A stretch of DNA of 64,000 nucleotides from Tenacibaculum gallaicum (lineage in GTDB: Bacteria; Bacteroidota; Bacteroidia; Flavobacteriales; Flavobacteriaceae): the NCBI RefSeq assembly GCF_003387615.1, contig NZ_QUNS01000001.1, positions 722,241 through 786,240 on the forward strand, in the 5' to 3' direction. The position numbers were made by a program, and so were the translations under genes. The notes beneath the pieces were generated by a model. That model ran no database searches. It was not told where the DNA came from and worked only from the letters and a program-made list of their open reading frames with translations. Shown piece by piece: positions 1 through 8,081 of this stretch. Positions within the stretch are counted from its first letter, which is position 1; every line of letters starts with the position of its first letter.

Positions 1-186
1 AAGTTGAATGTTAAAGCGATTGAAAAGATTAAATCGACAATAACTGTATCTCAACTACAAAAAGATGCTAAAACACGCTTATTTGAAGAATTGTCTAAAC
101 TTTACCAGCTTTCTAAAATTTACAATTGGAAAGTGGTAGATAATACGAATTCTGGTGTTTTTGAAAGGCTGTTACTAAAAGATTAA
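1..186 (+). CDS. C-terminal fragment of an unidentified protein
   Basis: The reading frame is open from the first base (AAG at 1-3) to a TAA at 184-186, so this is the tail of a gene that begins upstream of the window. About 61 residues are visible. They are rich in Lys, Leu and Ile, with a helical look, and end in LLLKD. A TTG at position 4 could be read as a start, but nothing supports it. I do not recognise the family. The stop overlaps by 4 bp the stop of the convergent sulfur-transport gene on the other strand. Confidence 0.55.
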   Translation, partial: KLNVKAIEKIKSTITVSQLQKDAKTRLFEELSKLYQLSKIYNWKVVDNTNSGVFERLLLKD

Positions 187-605
187 TTAGGTAACTTCTT
201 ACTCAATAAACCATAAATAAAAGCACCTAAGAGCGCTCCTAAGAGCACAATAATCATCGGGAGTATTCCTTGACCTATTAAAACAAAAATAGGAGCAGGA
301 CAAGCACCTGCCAATGCCCAACCCAATCCGAAGATAGTGCCGCCAACTAAAGTTCTTATAAATCCTTTCTTCTTTTCTTTAATGTTGATTTGGTTTCCTA
401 AGTAATCTTTAACCTTTCCACTTTTAAAGAAATACATAAATATAGCAGAGATAGCCACAGAAGAACCAATGATACCATACATGTGAAATGATTGGAATTT
501 AAACATTTCATAAATACGATACCAAGAAACAGCTTCAGATTTCGATAAAATAATTCCGAAAACAATACCGATAATTAAAAATTTTATATTCTTCATCTTA
601 ACCAA
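183..605 (-). CDS. YeeE/YedE-type (DUF6691) sulfur transport membrane protein, half-size
   Basis: A 140-residue inner-membrane protein with about four hydrophobic segments. Residues 88-104 form the conserved GGxxFGxGWALAGACPAP block, with Cys102 matching the cysteine expected to contact sulfur substrates in the YeeE/YedE family. Known full-length members such as YeeE import thiosulfate. Here the function seems split over two half-size proteins: this one overlaps its upstream partner by 8 bp (598-605) and both are read leftward. Met4 (MKNIK) is an alternative start that would remove most of the overlap. Thiosulfate or a related sulfur species as substrate is inferred from the family only. Confidence 0.82.
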   Translation of the reverse strand: MVKMKNIKFLIIGIVFGIILSKSEAVSWYRIYEMFKFQSFHMYGIIGSSVAISAIFMYFFKSGKVKDYLGNQINIKEKKKGFIRTLVGGTIFGLGWALAGACPAPIFVLIGQGILPMIIVLLGALLGAFIYGLLSKKLPN

Positions 606-1158
606 AAATTAAAGGGAATAATACCCAAATCATAAATAAACCACCAATAAAAAAACCAAGTACTGCAATTAAAGAAGGTAATTGAAAACTACTTAAACCT
701 GTAATAGCATGTCCTGAAGTACAACCACCTGCATAACGAGTTCCAAATCCGATTAAAATTCCAGCAACTAATAAAATTGTAAAACCTTTTAAGGTTAACA
801 TGCTTTCAATACTAAAAATTTCGTTTGGTACATAGGTTTCTCCTGCATCAGAAAAGCCTAAATTAGCTAATTCACTAACTGTTGTTGGGTTTAAATCAAT
901 TCCTGGTGTAGCAGAGAGGTAGTTGATGGCTATATATCCTCCAATTACTAAACCAATTAAAAAAACAATAGCCCAATCGCGTTCTTTCCAATCCTTTTTA
1001 AAGTAACTAGATACTTTACCAGCTCCTGCCATGGTACACATGGTTTCTAGGTTGGTAGAAACACCAAAATTTTTTCCGTGGTAAAAGAATAAAAAAAGTA
1101 TTATGGCGATGAGTGGCCCTGAAACAAACCACGGCCAAGGTTGTATGATAAAATCCAT
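598..1158 (-). CDS. YeeE/YedE family sulfur transporter, half-size partner
   Basis: A 186-residue membrane protein with segments near 12-26, 62-80, 125-140 and 160-182. The family motif GTRYAGGCTSGHA lies at 139-151, with Cys146 as the presumed sulfur-relay cysteine. It also carries a second Cys41 in the METMC-like stretch near the first loop. It is paired with the following DUF6691 protein (8 bp overlap), an arrangement common in Bacteroidota. Its start codon overlaps the stop of waaA by one base (TAATG), so the three genes are probably cotranscribed, although Kdo transfer and sulfur transport have no evident functional link. Confidence 0.85.
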   Translation of the reverse strand: MDFIIQPWPWFVSGPLIAIILFLFFYHGKNFGVSTNLETMCTMAGAGKVSSYFKKDWKERDWAIVFLIGLVIGGYIAINYLSATPGIDLNPTTVSELANLGFSDAGETYVPNEIFSIESMLTLKGFTILLVAGILIGFGTRYAGGCTSGHAITGLSSFQLPSLIAVLGFFIGGLFMIWVLFPLIFG

Positions 1159-2396
1159 TATAAAAGTTTTTTAATGTAGTCCATTATGGTTTTGGTAGCT
1201 CCAATATTGTTTTTTATGTATGTATAATTTGTGTTACCCATATGAGCTCTTAAATCATCATTGTTTTTTAGTAATGCAAAGTTAGAGTTTAATTCCTTCC
1301 TATTTGTAACAATTGTAACACTTCCAAGTTTTAGTAAGTCGGTTGCTTCTTGAAATTTTTTATACTTAACACCTCCAAAAATAATAGGAATGCCAAAAGT
1401 AGCAGGTTCTAAAATGTTGTGTAAACCAGTTGCTAATCCACCACCTACATAGGCTACATCAGCATACGAATAAATTTTAGTGAGTAAACCAATGGTGTCA
1501 ATAATAAATACTTGATATCCAGCTAATTTTTTCTTGTCTTTTTCAGAAAATAAAACCGTTTTTTTATGGATTGAATTTTGTAGCTCTTTTATTTGTTTCT
1601 GATGAATATTATGTGGAGCAATAATAAACTTTTCGTCATCAGTGGCGTGATTATTAATATAGTCAATAATCAATTCTTCGTCTTCTTTCCATGTACTACC
1701 TGCAATGACGGTATGTTGATTGTTTTTAAACTTAGAAATAAAGTCTAAAGAATTGTTTTGCTGTAAAATATCGTATACGCGATCAAATCGCGTATCACCA
1801 GCAATGGTTACATTGTGGAAATCAATAGAATTTAATAGGTTTTTAGAAGTTTGGTTTTGCACAAAAAAGTGATTAAACGCTGTCAATTTTTTACGCATAA
1901 AACCTCCGTACCACTTAAAAAAAGATTGCTTTTTTCTAAAAATACCTGAGATTAAAATTGTAGGAACCTCTTGCTTTTTTAATTCTGAAAGGAGGTTAGG
2001 CCAAAATTCATATTTAATCATAACAGCCATTTCTGGATGTACCTGTTTGATGAATTTTTTAACGTTTGATTTTGTATCGAGAGGCAAGTAACAAATTACA
2101 TCTGCCAACGGATAGTTTTTCCTGACTTCATAACCAGAAGGAGAAAAAAAAGTAACTAGAATTTTATGGTTTTTATAGTCTTGCTTTAACTCTTCAATAA
2201 TAGGTCTTCCTTGTTCAAATTCACCTAAAGAAGCTGCATGAAACCAAATTACCTTGTCAGTTTTAGAAATATTATTAAGTTTAGTGAAGGTTTCTTTTCT
2301 TCCTTCATAAAATAGCTTTATTTTTTTGTTAAATAAAGCTATTAAAGGCAAGAGTATCGATGCAATGAAAAGAGATATGTTATATAAAAAATTCAT
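1158..2396 (-). CDS. waaA: 3-deoxy-D-manno-octulosonic acid (Kdo) transferase
   Basis: A 412-residue GT-B glycosyltransferase that adds Kdo to the lipid A precursor on the cytoplasmic face of the inner membrane. An N-terminal hydrophobic anchor covers about 5-22. The family motif GRKETF is at 32-37 and AASLGEF at 54-60, with Glu59 matching the presumed catalytic base. The C-terminal domain holds the CMP-Kdo binding run VGGGLATGLHNILEP. The length fits the family. The gene starts just after the terminator of the accBC operon, so it needs its own promoter; I do not see a clear TAnnTTTG box between 2397 and 2465. Confidence 0.93.
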   Translation of the reverse strand: MNFLYNISLFIASILLPLIALFNKKIKLFYEGRKETFTKLNNISKTDKVIWFHAASLGEFEQGRPIIEELKQDYKNHKILVTFFSPSGYEVRKNYPLADVICYLPLDTKSNVKKFIKQVHPEMAVMIKYEFWPNLLSELKKQEVPTILISGIFRKKQSFFKWYGGFMRKKLTAFNHFFVQNQTSKNLLNSIDFHNVTIAGDTRFDRVYDILQQNNSLDFISKFKNNQHTVIAGSTWKEDEELIIDYINNHATDDEKFIIAPHNIHQKQIKELQNSIHKKTVLFSEKDKKKLAGYQVFIIDTIGLLTKIYSYADVAYVGGGLATGLHNILEPATFGIPIIFGGVKYKKFQEATDLLKLGSVTIVTNRKELNSNFALLKNNDDLRAHMGNTNYTYIKNNIGATKTIMDYIKKLL

Positions 2397-2414
2397 TATG
2401 CGAATTTAGGAAAT

Positions 2415-2448
2415 AAAAAAATCAGTGAAGTTACTCACTGATTTTTTA
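2415..2448 (-). terminator. Intrinsic terminator after accC
   Basis: An 8-bp perfect stem (ATCAGTGA at 2421-2428 with TCACTGAT at 2435-2442, loop AGTTAC), flanked by an A run and a T run, so it can act on both strands. It lies 18 bp beyond the accC stop on the minus strand and should separate accBC from waaA. Confidence 0.85.
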
Positions 2449-2465
2449 TTGTATGTTGAAATTTG

Positions 2466-3806
2466 TTATGCTTCCATTTCAAAATCTTCCATAAATTTAG
2501 TGGTATAATTACCCGCTACATAATCTGGATGATCCATTAATTGTCTGTGGAAAGGAATCGTTGTTTTTACACCTTCAATAACATACTCATCTAATGCACG
2601 CTTCATCTTGTTGATTGCTTCTTCACGAGTTTGTGCAGTAACAATTAACTTAGAAATCATAGAATCGTAGTTTGGTGGAATCATATACCCCGCATATACG
2701 TGAGTATCGATACGTACACCATGACCACCTGGAGCATGGTATGAAGTGATTTTTCCTGGCGCAGGTCTAAATCCGTTATACGGATCTTCTGCATTAATTC
2801 TACATTCAATAGAGTGTAATTGTGGCTTGTAATTTTTACCAGAAATAGGTACACCAGCCGCAACTAAAATTTGCTCACGAATTAAATCGTAATCAACAAC
2901 TTCTTCAGTAATTGGGTGTTCTACTTGAATACGTGTATTCATTTCCATGAAGTAGAAGTTACGGTGTTTGTCTACTAAAAATTCAACCGTTCCAGCACCT
3001 TCATACTTAATGTATTCAGCAGCCTTAACAGCAGCAGTTCCCATAGCATCACGTAATTCTTCCGTCATGAAAGGAGAAGGCGTTTCTTCCGTTAATTTTT
3101 GGTGACGACGTTGTACTGAACAGTCTCTTTCTGATAAGTGACAAGCTTTACCATAAGCATCGCCTACTACTTGAATTTCGATATGGCGAGGCTCTTCAAT
3201 TAACTTCTCCATATACATATCATCATTTCCAAAAGCAGCTTTTGATTCTTGTCTAGCAGAATCCCAAGCATCTTTTAAATCTTCAGCTTTCCAAACAGCA
3301 CGCATACCTTTACCACCGCCACCAGCAGAGGCCTTTAGCATTACAGGGTATCCTGTTTCTACAGCGACTTTTTCACAGTCTTCAAAAGTAGAGATCACTC
3401 CATCACTACCTGGTACACAAGGTACTCCAGCAGCTTTCATGGTGGCTTTAGCGTTTGCTTTGTCTCCCATACGGTCAATCATCTCAGGAGAAGCTCCGAT
3501 AAATTTAATTTCGTGCTCTTCACACAATTTTGAAAACTTAGCATTTTCTGCTAAGAAACCATACCCTGGATGAATTCCATCAGCGTTCGTAATCTCCGCT
3601 GCAGCAATGATACGATCCATTTTTAAATAAGACTCGCTACTTGGTGCAGGTCCAATACATACCGCTTCATCAGCAAATCTTACGTGTAAACTTTCAGCAT
3701 CTGCTTTAGAGTAAACAGCTACTGTTTTAATACCCATCTCTTTACAGGTTCTAATTACACGTAGCGCGATTTCGCCTCTATTGGCAATTAATATCTTTTT
3801 AAACAT
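2466..3806 (-). CDS. accC: Acetyl-CoA carboxylase, biotin carboxylase subunit
   Basis: A 446-residue ATP-grasp enzyme that carboxylates biotin on AccB, the first step of malonyl-CoA formation. The glycine-rich ATP loop GGGGKGMR is at 162-169, the basic run [12 protein letters not shown] at 226-237, and [10 protein letters not shown] at 288-297. Glu288, Asn290 and Arg292 fall at the same numbers as the metal and catalytic residues of the E. coli enzyme. It follows accB in the same direction with an 89-bp spacer containing AT-rich repeats. The carboxyltransferase subunits are not in the window. Confidence 0.97.
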   Translation of the reverse strand: MFKKILIANRGEIALRVIRTCKEMGIKTVAVYSKADAESLHVRFADEAVCIGPAPSSESYLKMDRIIAAAEITNADGIHPGYGFLAENAKFSKLCEEHEIKFIGASPEMIDRMGDKANAKATMKAAGVPCVPGSDGVISTFEDCEKVAVETGYPVMLKASAGGGGKGMRAVWKAEDLKDAWDSARQESKAAFGNDDMYMEKLIEEPRHIEIQVVGDAYGKACHLSERDCSVQRRHQKLTEETPSPFMTEELRDAMGTAAVKAAEYIKYEGAGTVEFLVDKHRNFYFMEMNTRIQVEHPITEEVVDYDLIREQILVAAGVPISGKNYKPQLHSIECRINAEDPYNGFRPAPGKITSYHAPGGHGVRIDTHVYAGYMIPPNYDSMISKLIVTAQTREEAINKMKRALDEYVIEGVKTTIPFHRQLMDHPDYVAGNYTTKFMEDFEMEA

Positions 3807-3839
3807 GTCTTTTAGTTTATGAGTTTATTGGGTTTAGTT

Positions 3840-3889
3840 GTTTAAGAGTTTAGCGATGTACTAAACTTCTAAACTTAAAACTTCTAAAC
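3840..3889 (-). repeat. Imperfect inverted and direct repeats in the accB-accC spacer
   Basis: GTTTAAGAGTTTAG (3840-3853) faces CTAAACTTCTAAAC (3861-3874) across a 7-nt loop with two mismatches. The right arm is followed at once by a second partial copy, TTAAAACTTCTAAAC (3875-3889). In the accB to accC transcript this could fold as an AU-rich hairpin without a U tract, so it does not look like a terminator. Confidence 0.6.
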
Positions 3890-3895
3890 CAAAAA

Positions 3896-4378
3896 TTATG
3901 ATGGGTCTACTAAAAATAATGGTTGATCAAATTCTACAGGAGAAGAATCGTCCACTAACACTTTAACGACTTTACCAGATACTTCTGATTCAATTTCGTT
4001 AAATAACTTCATTGCTTCAATGATACAAACAGTATCACCAACTTTTACTTCAGTTCCCACTTCAGCAAAATTAGGTTTGTCTGGAGAAGGCTTTCTGTAA
4101 AAAGTACCAATGATAGGTGATTTTATAGTTACATATTTTGAGTCGTCTGTAGTTTCGGCTGCTACTGGGGTTGAAGCAGGAGTAGCTGGTTGTGCAGGGG
4201 CTGCGGCTACCATTTGTGGAGCTGCCGCTACAGGAGCAGGAGCTTGTATAATAGTAGTTTCAGGAGTTTCGCTTCCAGTTTTAATGGTGATTTTAATATC
4301 TTCCATTTCTAGCTTTACTTCACTTGCACCTGACTTAGCTACAAACTTTATAAGACTTTGAATTTCTTTAATGTCCAT
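3896..4378 (-). CDS. accB: Acetyl-CoA carboxylase biotin carboxyl carrier protein
   Basis: A 160-residue carrier. The N-terminal domain (1-35) is followed by an Ala/Pro-rich flexible linker (about 45-76) and a C-terminal biotinyl domain (82-160). The biotin attachment motif EAMKLF is at 121-126 and Lys124 is the biotinylated residue. It lies 23 bp after fabH and upstream of accC on the minus strand, so malonyl-CoA formation and the first condensation of fatty acid synthesis are encoded together. Confidence 0.96.
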   Translation of the reverse strand: MDIKEIQSLIKFVAKSGASEVKLEMEDIKITIKTGSETPETTIIQAPAPVAAAPQMVAAAPAQPATPASTPVAAETTDDSKYVTIKSPIIGTFYRKPSPDKPNFAEVGTEVKVGDTVCIIEAMKLFNEIESEVSGKVVKVLVDDSSPVEFDQPLFLVDPS

Positions 4379-4401
4379 TTTCCTAAATTTTAGTTGTTTA
4401 G

Positions 4402-5397
4402 TTATGAGTTATATGCCCATTTTAAGTAGATAGCTCCCCATGTGAAACCACCACCAAATGCAGCAAAAATTAAATTATCTCCTTTTTTCAACTCTTTTTC
4501 ATAATCAGCAAGTAACAACGGTAAAGTAGCAGAAGTAGTATTTCCGTACTTATGAATATTCATCATTACTTTATCATCTTCTAAGCCAACTCTATTTGCT
4601 GTAGCTTCAATGATTCTTTTATTTGCTTGGTGTGGAACTAACCACTGAATGTCTTCTTTTGTTAAGTTATTTCTGGTTAACATTTTTTCAGAAACATCTG
4701 CCATGTTAGAAACAGCAAACTTAAATACTGTTCTTCCTTCTTGATGAACAAAGTGTTGCTTGTTTTTAACAGTTTGTTCTGATGCTGGTAAGATTGACCC
4801 ACCTGCATCAATTTTTAAGAAATCACGACCAATTCCGTCGCTTCTTAAATACTCATCTTGTAACCCTAAACCGTCGTTATTGGGTTCAAATAAAACAGCA
4901 CCTGCTCCATCTCCAAAGATGATACAAGTAGCTCTGTCGCTATAATCTATAATTGATGACATTTTATCAGCACCAATTAGTAACACTTTTTTATATCGAC
5001 CACTTTCAATATAACTTGATGCAGTTGACATACCGTATAAAAAACTAGAGCAAGCAGCTTGTAAGTCGTAAGAAAAAGCATTTACGGCTCCTATTTTAGA
5101 AGCGGTGTAAGCTGCTGTAGAAGCTACAGGCATGTCTGGAGTAGCTGTTGCTACAATAACCATGTCTATATCTTCTGGGTTTGTGTTTGATTTTTGAAGT
5201 AAATCTTCTGCTGCTTTTATAGCCATAAAAGAAGTTCCAAGGCCTTCACCTTTTAAAATCCTTCTTTCTTTGATCCCTGTTCTGCTAGTAATCCACTCAT
5301 CGTTTGTGTCTACCATGGTCTCTAGCTCTTTATTAGTTAGAGCATGTTCTGGAATATATTTTCCTACCGCTGTTATAGCTGCAGTTATTTTAGTCAT
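4402..5397 (-). CDS. fabH: 3-oxoacyl-[acyl-carrier-protein] synthase III
   Basis: Condenses a starter acyl-CoA with malonyl-ACP to begin fatty acid synthesis; in flavobacteria, branched starters are usual. The protein is 331 residues from the Met at 5397 (MTKITAAITAVGKYIP). An in-frame ATG 33 bp further upstream adds MKTRFTTKQTT, which is not family-like, so I reject it. The active Cys116 lies in AACSSFLYG, the His motif is VPHQANKRI and the Asn motif is HKYGNTTSA, completing the Cys-His-Asn triad. The usual neighbour plsX is absent between rpmF and fabH. Two hairpins separate fabH from rpmF. Confidence 0.95.
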   Translation of the reverse strand: MTKITAAITAVGKYIPEHALTNKELETMVDTNDEWITSRTGIKERRILKGEGLGTSFMAIKAAEDLLQKSNTNPEDIDMVIVATATPDMPVASTAAYTASKIGAVNAFSYDLQAACSSFLYGMSTASSYIESGRYKKVLLIGADKMSSIIDYSDRATCIIFGDGAGAVLFEPNNDGLGLQDEYLRSDGIGRDFLKIDAGGSILPASEQTVKNKQHFVHQEGRTVFKFAVSNMADVSEKMLTRNNLTKEDIQWLVPHQANKRIIEATANRVGLEDDKVMMNIHKYGNTTSATLPLLLADYEKELKKGDNLIFAAFGGGFTWGAIYLKWAYNS

Positions 5398-5466
5398 AGT
5401 TGTTTGTTTTGTAGTAAAACGAGTTTTCAAAGTAATGAAAATTATTTCACTTTTTTATAGAAAAAA

Positions 5467-5492
5467 ACATCAAAAAGAGTATTTTTTGATGT
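5467..5492 (-). terminator. AT-rich hairpin upstream of fabH
   Basis: A perfect 10-bp inverted repeat (ACATCAAAAA at 5467-5476, TTTTTGATGT at 5483-5492, loop GAGTAT). It is the second hairpin met by transcripts leaving rpmF and could be a backup terminator or an mRNA 5' structure for fabH. It is rich in A-T pairs and lacks a GC clamp. Confidence 0.45.
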
Positions 5493-5500
5493 AAAAACAT

Positions 5501-5529
5501 AAAAAAACCCTCAAAGTAGAGGGTTTTTT
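5501..5529 (-). terminator. Intrinsic terminator after rpmF
   Basis: CCCTC/GAGGG stem (5508-5512 with 5518-5522) extended by A/T pairs and followed by a T run on the minus strand. It begins about 20 bp beyond the L32 stop codon, so rpmF transcripts should partly end here, and fabH-accB-accC may have a separate promoter. Confidence 0.75.
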
Positions 5530-5547
5530 AATTTTTTAAACTAGTTT

Positions 5548-5742
5548 TTAAGCCTCAGCTGCAGCACTTTCTAATACTACTTGACCTCTGTAATAAAGTT
5601 TTCCTTCATGCCAGTGAGCTCTGTGGTATAAATGAGCTTCTCCAGTTGTAGGATCAACAGCTATTTGAGGTACAGAAGCTTTATAATGAGTTCTTCTTTT
5701 ATCTCTTCTAGTTTTAGATATTTTTCTCTTTGGATGTGCCAT
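5548..5742 (-). CDS. rpmF: 50S ribosomal protein L32
   Basis: A 64-residue basic protein beginning [20 protein letters not shown], the signature N-terminus of L32. The C-terminal half has His residues but no CxxC pairs, so this is a cysteine-free (zinc-independent) form. It is preceded by the DUF177 gene with an 8-bp gap, the widely conserved yceD-rpmF pair, and followed by a terminator. Confidence 0.97.
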   Translation of the reverse strand: MAHPKRKISKTRRDKRRTHYKASVPQIAVDPTTGEAHLYHRAHWHEGKLYYRGQVVLESAAAEA

Positions 5743-5750
5743 TTTATGTC

Positions 5751-6287
5751 TTATTTATCTGTTAGTAAATCCTTTAATTTATCCCATCTAGGATCTGTTG
5801 ATTCTTCCTCAACAGTTTTTTCTTCGTTAATTCTTAATTCTTCTAATTTTCTTAAAGCATCCGATTGCATAGTACCATCAGTAACATTTGGATGTACTCT
5901 TTTGCTCGGTGTTGATAATACGATTAATTCATAAATGTATTGAGCTACATTTACTTGATAAGCTTCATGTGGAAGGATCAAAATTTCATCGTGTTCATCA
6001 TTAAATTCATGACCAAACTTAACAACCAAATCTAAATTACCATTAATGGGTAAGTCAAATAACTCATTAGTGATATCACAAGGAACGTTAACCGTTCCGC
6101 TTATATTAAAAGTAAGCTCTATCAAAGTGCTTTTTTTAGTAAATGTAATATCAGCTTTTACGTTGGCGTTGTTAAACTCGTTAAACTGAAATGCTTCAAA
6201 GAACGTTTTGTCAATTTGATATTCAAACAAATGACTTCCTTCTTTTAAACCTACAAAAGGTATGTTGAATTCTTTTAAGTCTTTCAT
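5751..6287 (-). CDS. DUF177 (YceD) family protein
   Basis: A 178-residue soluble protein of the YceD/DUF177 family, which is nearly always encoded just before L32 and has been linked to 23S rRNA accumulation in E. coli and plants. The C-terminus [11 protein letters not shown] is typical of the bacteroidetal form. This is the first gene of a leftward operon with rpmF; a TATCTTTG box lies 24 bp upstream. A role in ribosome assembly comes from the family, not from this sequence. Confidence 0.88.
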   Translation of the reverse strand: MKDLKEFNIPFVGLKEGSHLFEYQIDKTFFEAFQFNEFNNANVKADITFTKKSTLIELTFNISGTVNVPCDITNELFDLPINGNLDLVVKFGHEFNDEHDEILILPHEAYQVNVAQYIYELIVLSTPSKRVHPNVTDGTMQSDALRKLEELRINEEKTVEEESTDPRWDKLKDLLTDK

Positions 6288-6310
6288 CTACAACTATCAA
6301 TTTGAGCGTG

Positions 6311-6318
6311 CAAAGATA
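6311..6318 (-). promoter_or_regulatory. -7 element (TATCTTTG) for the DUF177-rpmF operon
   Basis: On the minus strand TATCTTTG matches the Bacteroidota TAnnTTTG consensus and ends 23 bp before the ATG of the DUF177 gene. No clear TTG lies about 19 bp further upstream, so the -33 part is weak. Confidence 0.6.
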
Positions 6319-6361
6319 TAAAAAATGTTTTTACTTTTATATTTTGAGTAAAAAAAATGAA

Positions 6362-7396
6362 CTATTTTGCTTTTAATGCGTTTTTTGTAAGTTCTTGATA
6401 CTCTTTTCTGTTCTTAAATATTTGTAATGAGGTAAATAAGGCTTCTTTAAAAGATGTAGGGTTGGCTTTGTTTTTACCTGCAATATCAAATCCAGTTCCA
6501 TGGTCTGGAGAGGTTCTTACTTTACTCAATCCAGCGGTAAAGTTTACACCATTTCCAAACGATAAAGCTTTAAAAGGAGCTAATCCTTGGTCATGGTACA
6601 TTGCTAAAACTCCATCAAATTGCTCGTAGGTTTTTGAACCGAAAAATCCATCGGCTGCATACGGACCAAAAACTAATTTACCTGATTCTTTAATTTCTGA
6701 AATGGTTGGACGGATAATTTCATCATCTTCAGTACCAATAATTCCTTTGTCACCACAGTGTGGATTTAAACCTAAAACAGCAATTTTAGGTTTACTAATG
6801 TTAAAATCTTGTTGTAACGAAGTATACAACGTTTCAACTTTAGTCTTAATAAGTTCTGGAGTAATTGTTTCTGCAACTTGAGACACGGGAATATGGCCAG
6901 TTATTAAACCGATACGTAATTCATCTGTCATTAAAACCATTAAACTTTTCCCGTCAAAATTTTCCTCTAAGTATTCTGTGTGACCAGGAAACTTAAATTC
7001 TTCTGATTGAATGTTCTCCTTGTTAATAGGAGCAGTAACAATAAGGTCTATTTGATTCTTTCTTAAAGCTTCAACAGCTGCTTGTAGTGACTTTAAAGCA
7101 AATTTACCTCCGTCTTCAGTAATTTTACCGAGGTCTATTTTAACTTCTTCTTTCCAGCTATTTAACAAATTAACCTTTCCATGTACAAGTTTATCTAAAG
7201 AAGTAATGCCATGGATACTGGTATTAAGTTTTAAAGCTTTTTTATGGTATGAAATTAATTTGTTTGAAGCGAATAAAACAGGAGTGCAAAAATCAAGCAT
7301 TCGTTTGTCTTCAAATGTTTTTAAAATAATTTCGATACCAATTCCGTTGATGTCTCCAACCGAAATCCCAACAATAATTTTGTTTGCTTTATCCAT
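6362..7396 (-). CDS. pdxA: 4-hydroxythreonine-4-phosphate dehydrogenase
   Basis: A 344-residue NAD-dependent enzyme of the DXP-dependent vitamin B6 pathway. It oxidises 4-phosphohydroxy-L-threonine, and the product condenses (via PdxJ) to pyridoxine phosphate. Family motifs are PGHTEYLEE, GLNPHCGDKG, MYHDQGLAPFK and RTSPDHGTGFDIAG, which provide the metal-binding histidines and the phosphate-binding residues. It is transcribed divergently from riboflavin synthase across a 63-bp gap, so two cofactor genes share one regulatory interval. Confidence 0.95.
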   Translation of the reverse strand: MDKANKIIVGISVGDINGIGIEIILKTFEDKRMLDFCTPVLFASNKLISYHKKALKLNTSIHGITSLDKLVHGKVNLLNSWKEEVKIDLGKITEDGGKFALKSLQAAVEALRKNQIDLIVTAPINKENIQSEEFKFPGHTEYLEENFDGKSLMVLMTDELRIGLITGHIPVSQVAETITPELIKTKVETLYTSLQQDFNISKPKIAVLGLNPHCGDKGIIGTEDDEIIRPTISEIKESGKLVFGPYAADGFFGSKTYEQFDGVLAMYHDQGLAPFKALSFGNGVNFTAGLSKVRTSPDHGTGFDIAGKNKANPTSFKEALFTSLQIFKNRKEYQELTKNALKAK

Positions 7397-7422
7397 AGTT
7401 TACTTTCGTAGGTAAAGTTGTA

Positions 7423-7430
7423 TTTTTGAT
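7423..7430 (+). promoter_or_regulatory. -7 element (TATTTTTG) for ribE
   Basis: TATTTTTG matches TAnnTTTG and ends 29 bp before the ribE start codon. A -33 TTG at the expected distance is not obvious. Confidence 0.5.
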
Positions 7431-7437
7431 GCTAACA

Positions 7438-7445
7438 AAAGTAAC
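7438..7445 (-). promoter_or_regulatory. -7 element (TACTTTTG) for pdxA
   Basis: Read on the minus strand, TACTTTTG fits the consensus and lies 41 bp upstream of pdxA. It sits 8 bp past the plus-strand ribE box, so the two divergent promoters overlap and initiation at one may interfere with the other. Confidence 0.45.
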
Positions 7446-7459
7446 TAAATTTTTATAGA

Positions 7460-8050
7460 ATGTTTACCGGAATAATAGAAACTCTTGGAATTGTTAAAGG
7501 TATTGAGCGTGAAAAAGAGAATTTACACCTTACAATAAAAAGCTCAATTACTAATGAGTTAAAAATAGATCAGAGTGTAGCACATAACGGTGTTTGTTTA
7601 ACAGTTGTAGCGATTGATAAAGATGAATATACGGTTACGGCTATTAAAGAAACGTTAGATAAAACCAATATAGATGATTTACAGGTAGGAGATGAGATAA
7701 ACCTTGAAAGAGCAATGAAATTAGGAGCTCGATTAGATGGACATATAGTACAGGGACATGTAGATGGAACAGGTGTTTGTGAAAATATTGCAGATGCGGA
7801 TGGTAGCACAGTTTTTACTTTTTCGTATGATTTTGACGGAACAAATATTACTATTGAAAAAGGTTCAATTACTATAAACGGGGTAAGCCTAACAGTAGTA
7901 AACTCTAAAAAAAATGAATTTAGTGTGGCAATTATTCCGTACACATACGAGCATACAACCTTTAAAAACTTCAAAAAAGGTACTAAAGTGAATTTAGAGT
8001 TTGATGTAATTGGGAAATATGTGGCTAGACTTCATGCTTTAAGAGAGTAA
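7460..8050 (+). CDS. ribE: Riboflavin synthase, alpha subunit
   Basis: A 196-residue enzyme that dismutates two 6,7-dimethyl-8-ribityllumazines to riboflavin. It begins with the universal MFTGIIE and is made of two lumazine-binding repeats, with NGVCLTVV at 43-50 in the first and INGVSLTVV near 143-151 in the second. GARLDGHIVQGHVDG at 89-103 joins them. It stands divergent from pdxA. No FMN riboswitch-like structure is visible in the short 5' region. Confidence 0.96.
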   Translation: MFTGIIETLGIVKGIEREKENLHLTIKSSITNELKIDQSVAHNGVCLTVVAIDKDEYTVTAIKETLDKTNIDDLQVGDEINLERAMKLGARLDGHIVQGHVDGTGVCENIADADGSTVFTFSYDFDGTNITIEKGSITINGVSLTVVNSKKNEFSVAIIPYTYEHTTFKNFKKGTKVNLEFDVIGKYVARLHALRE

Positions 8051-8081
8051 AATTAATAAGAAATAAAATTGCACGAAAACT

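Noticed and set aside
2681..2863. Minus-strand ORF of 60 codons inside accC
   Set aside because: It lies in another frame of the strongly conserved biotin carboxylase and has no independent support.
4110..4361. Plus-strand ORF of 83 codons opposite accB
   Set aside because: It is the antisense reading of the Ala/Pro-rich linker of AccB; its Ala/Gly/Val composition is an artefact of that linker.
7570..7974. Minus-strand ORF of 134 codons opposite ribE
   Set aside because: It is antisense to a conserved enzyme with clear family motifs; no promoter or homology is visible.
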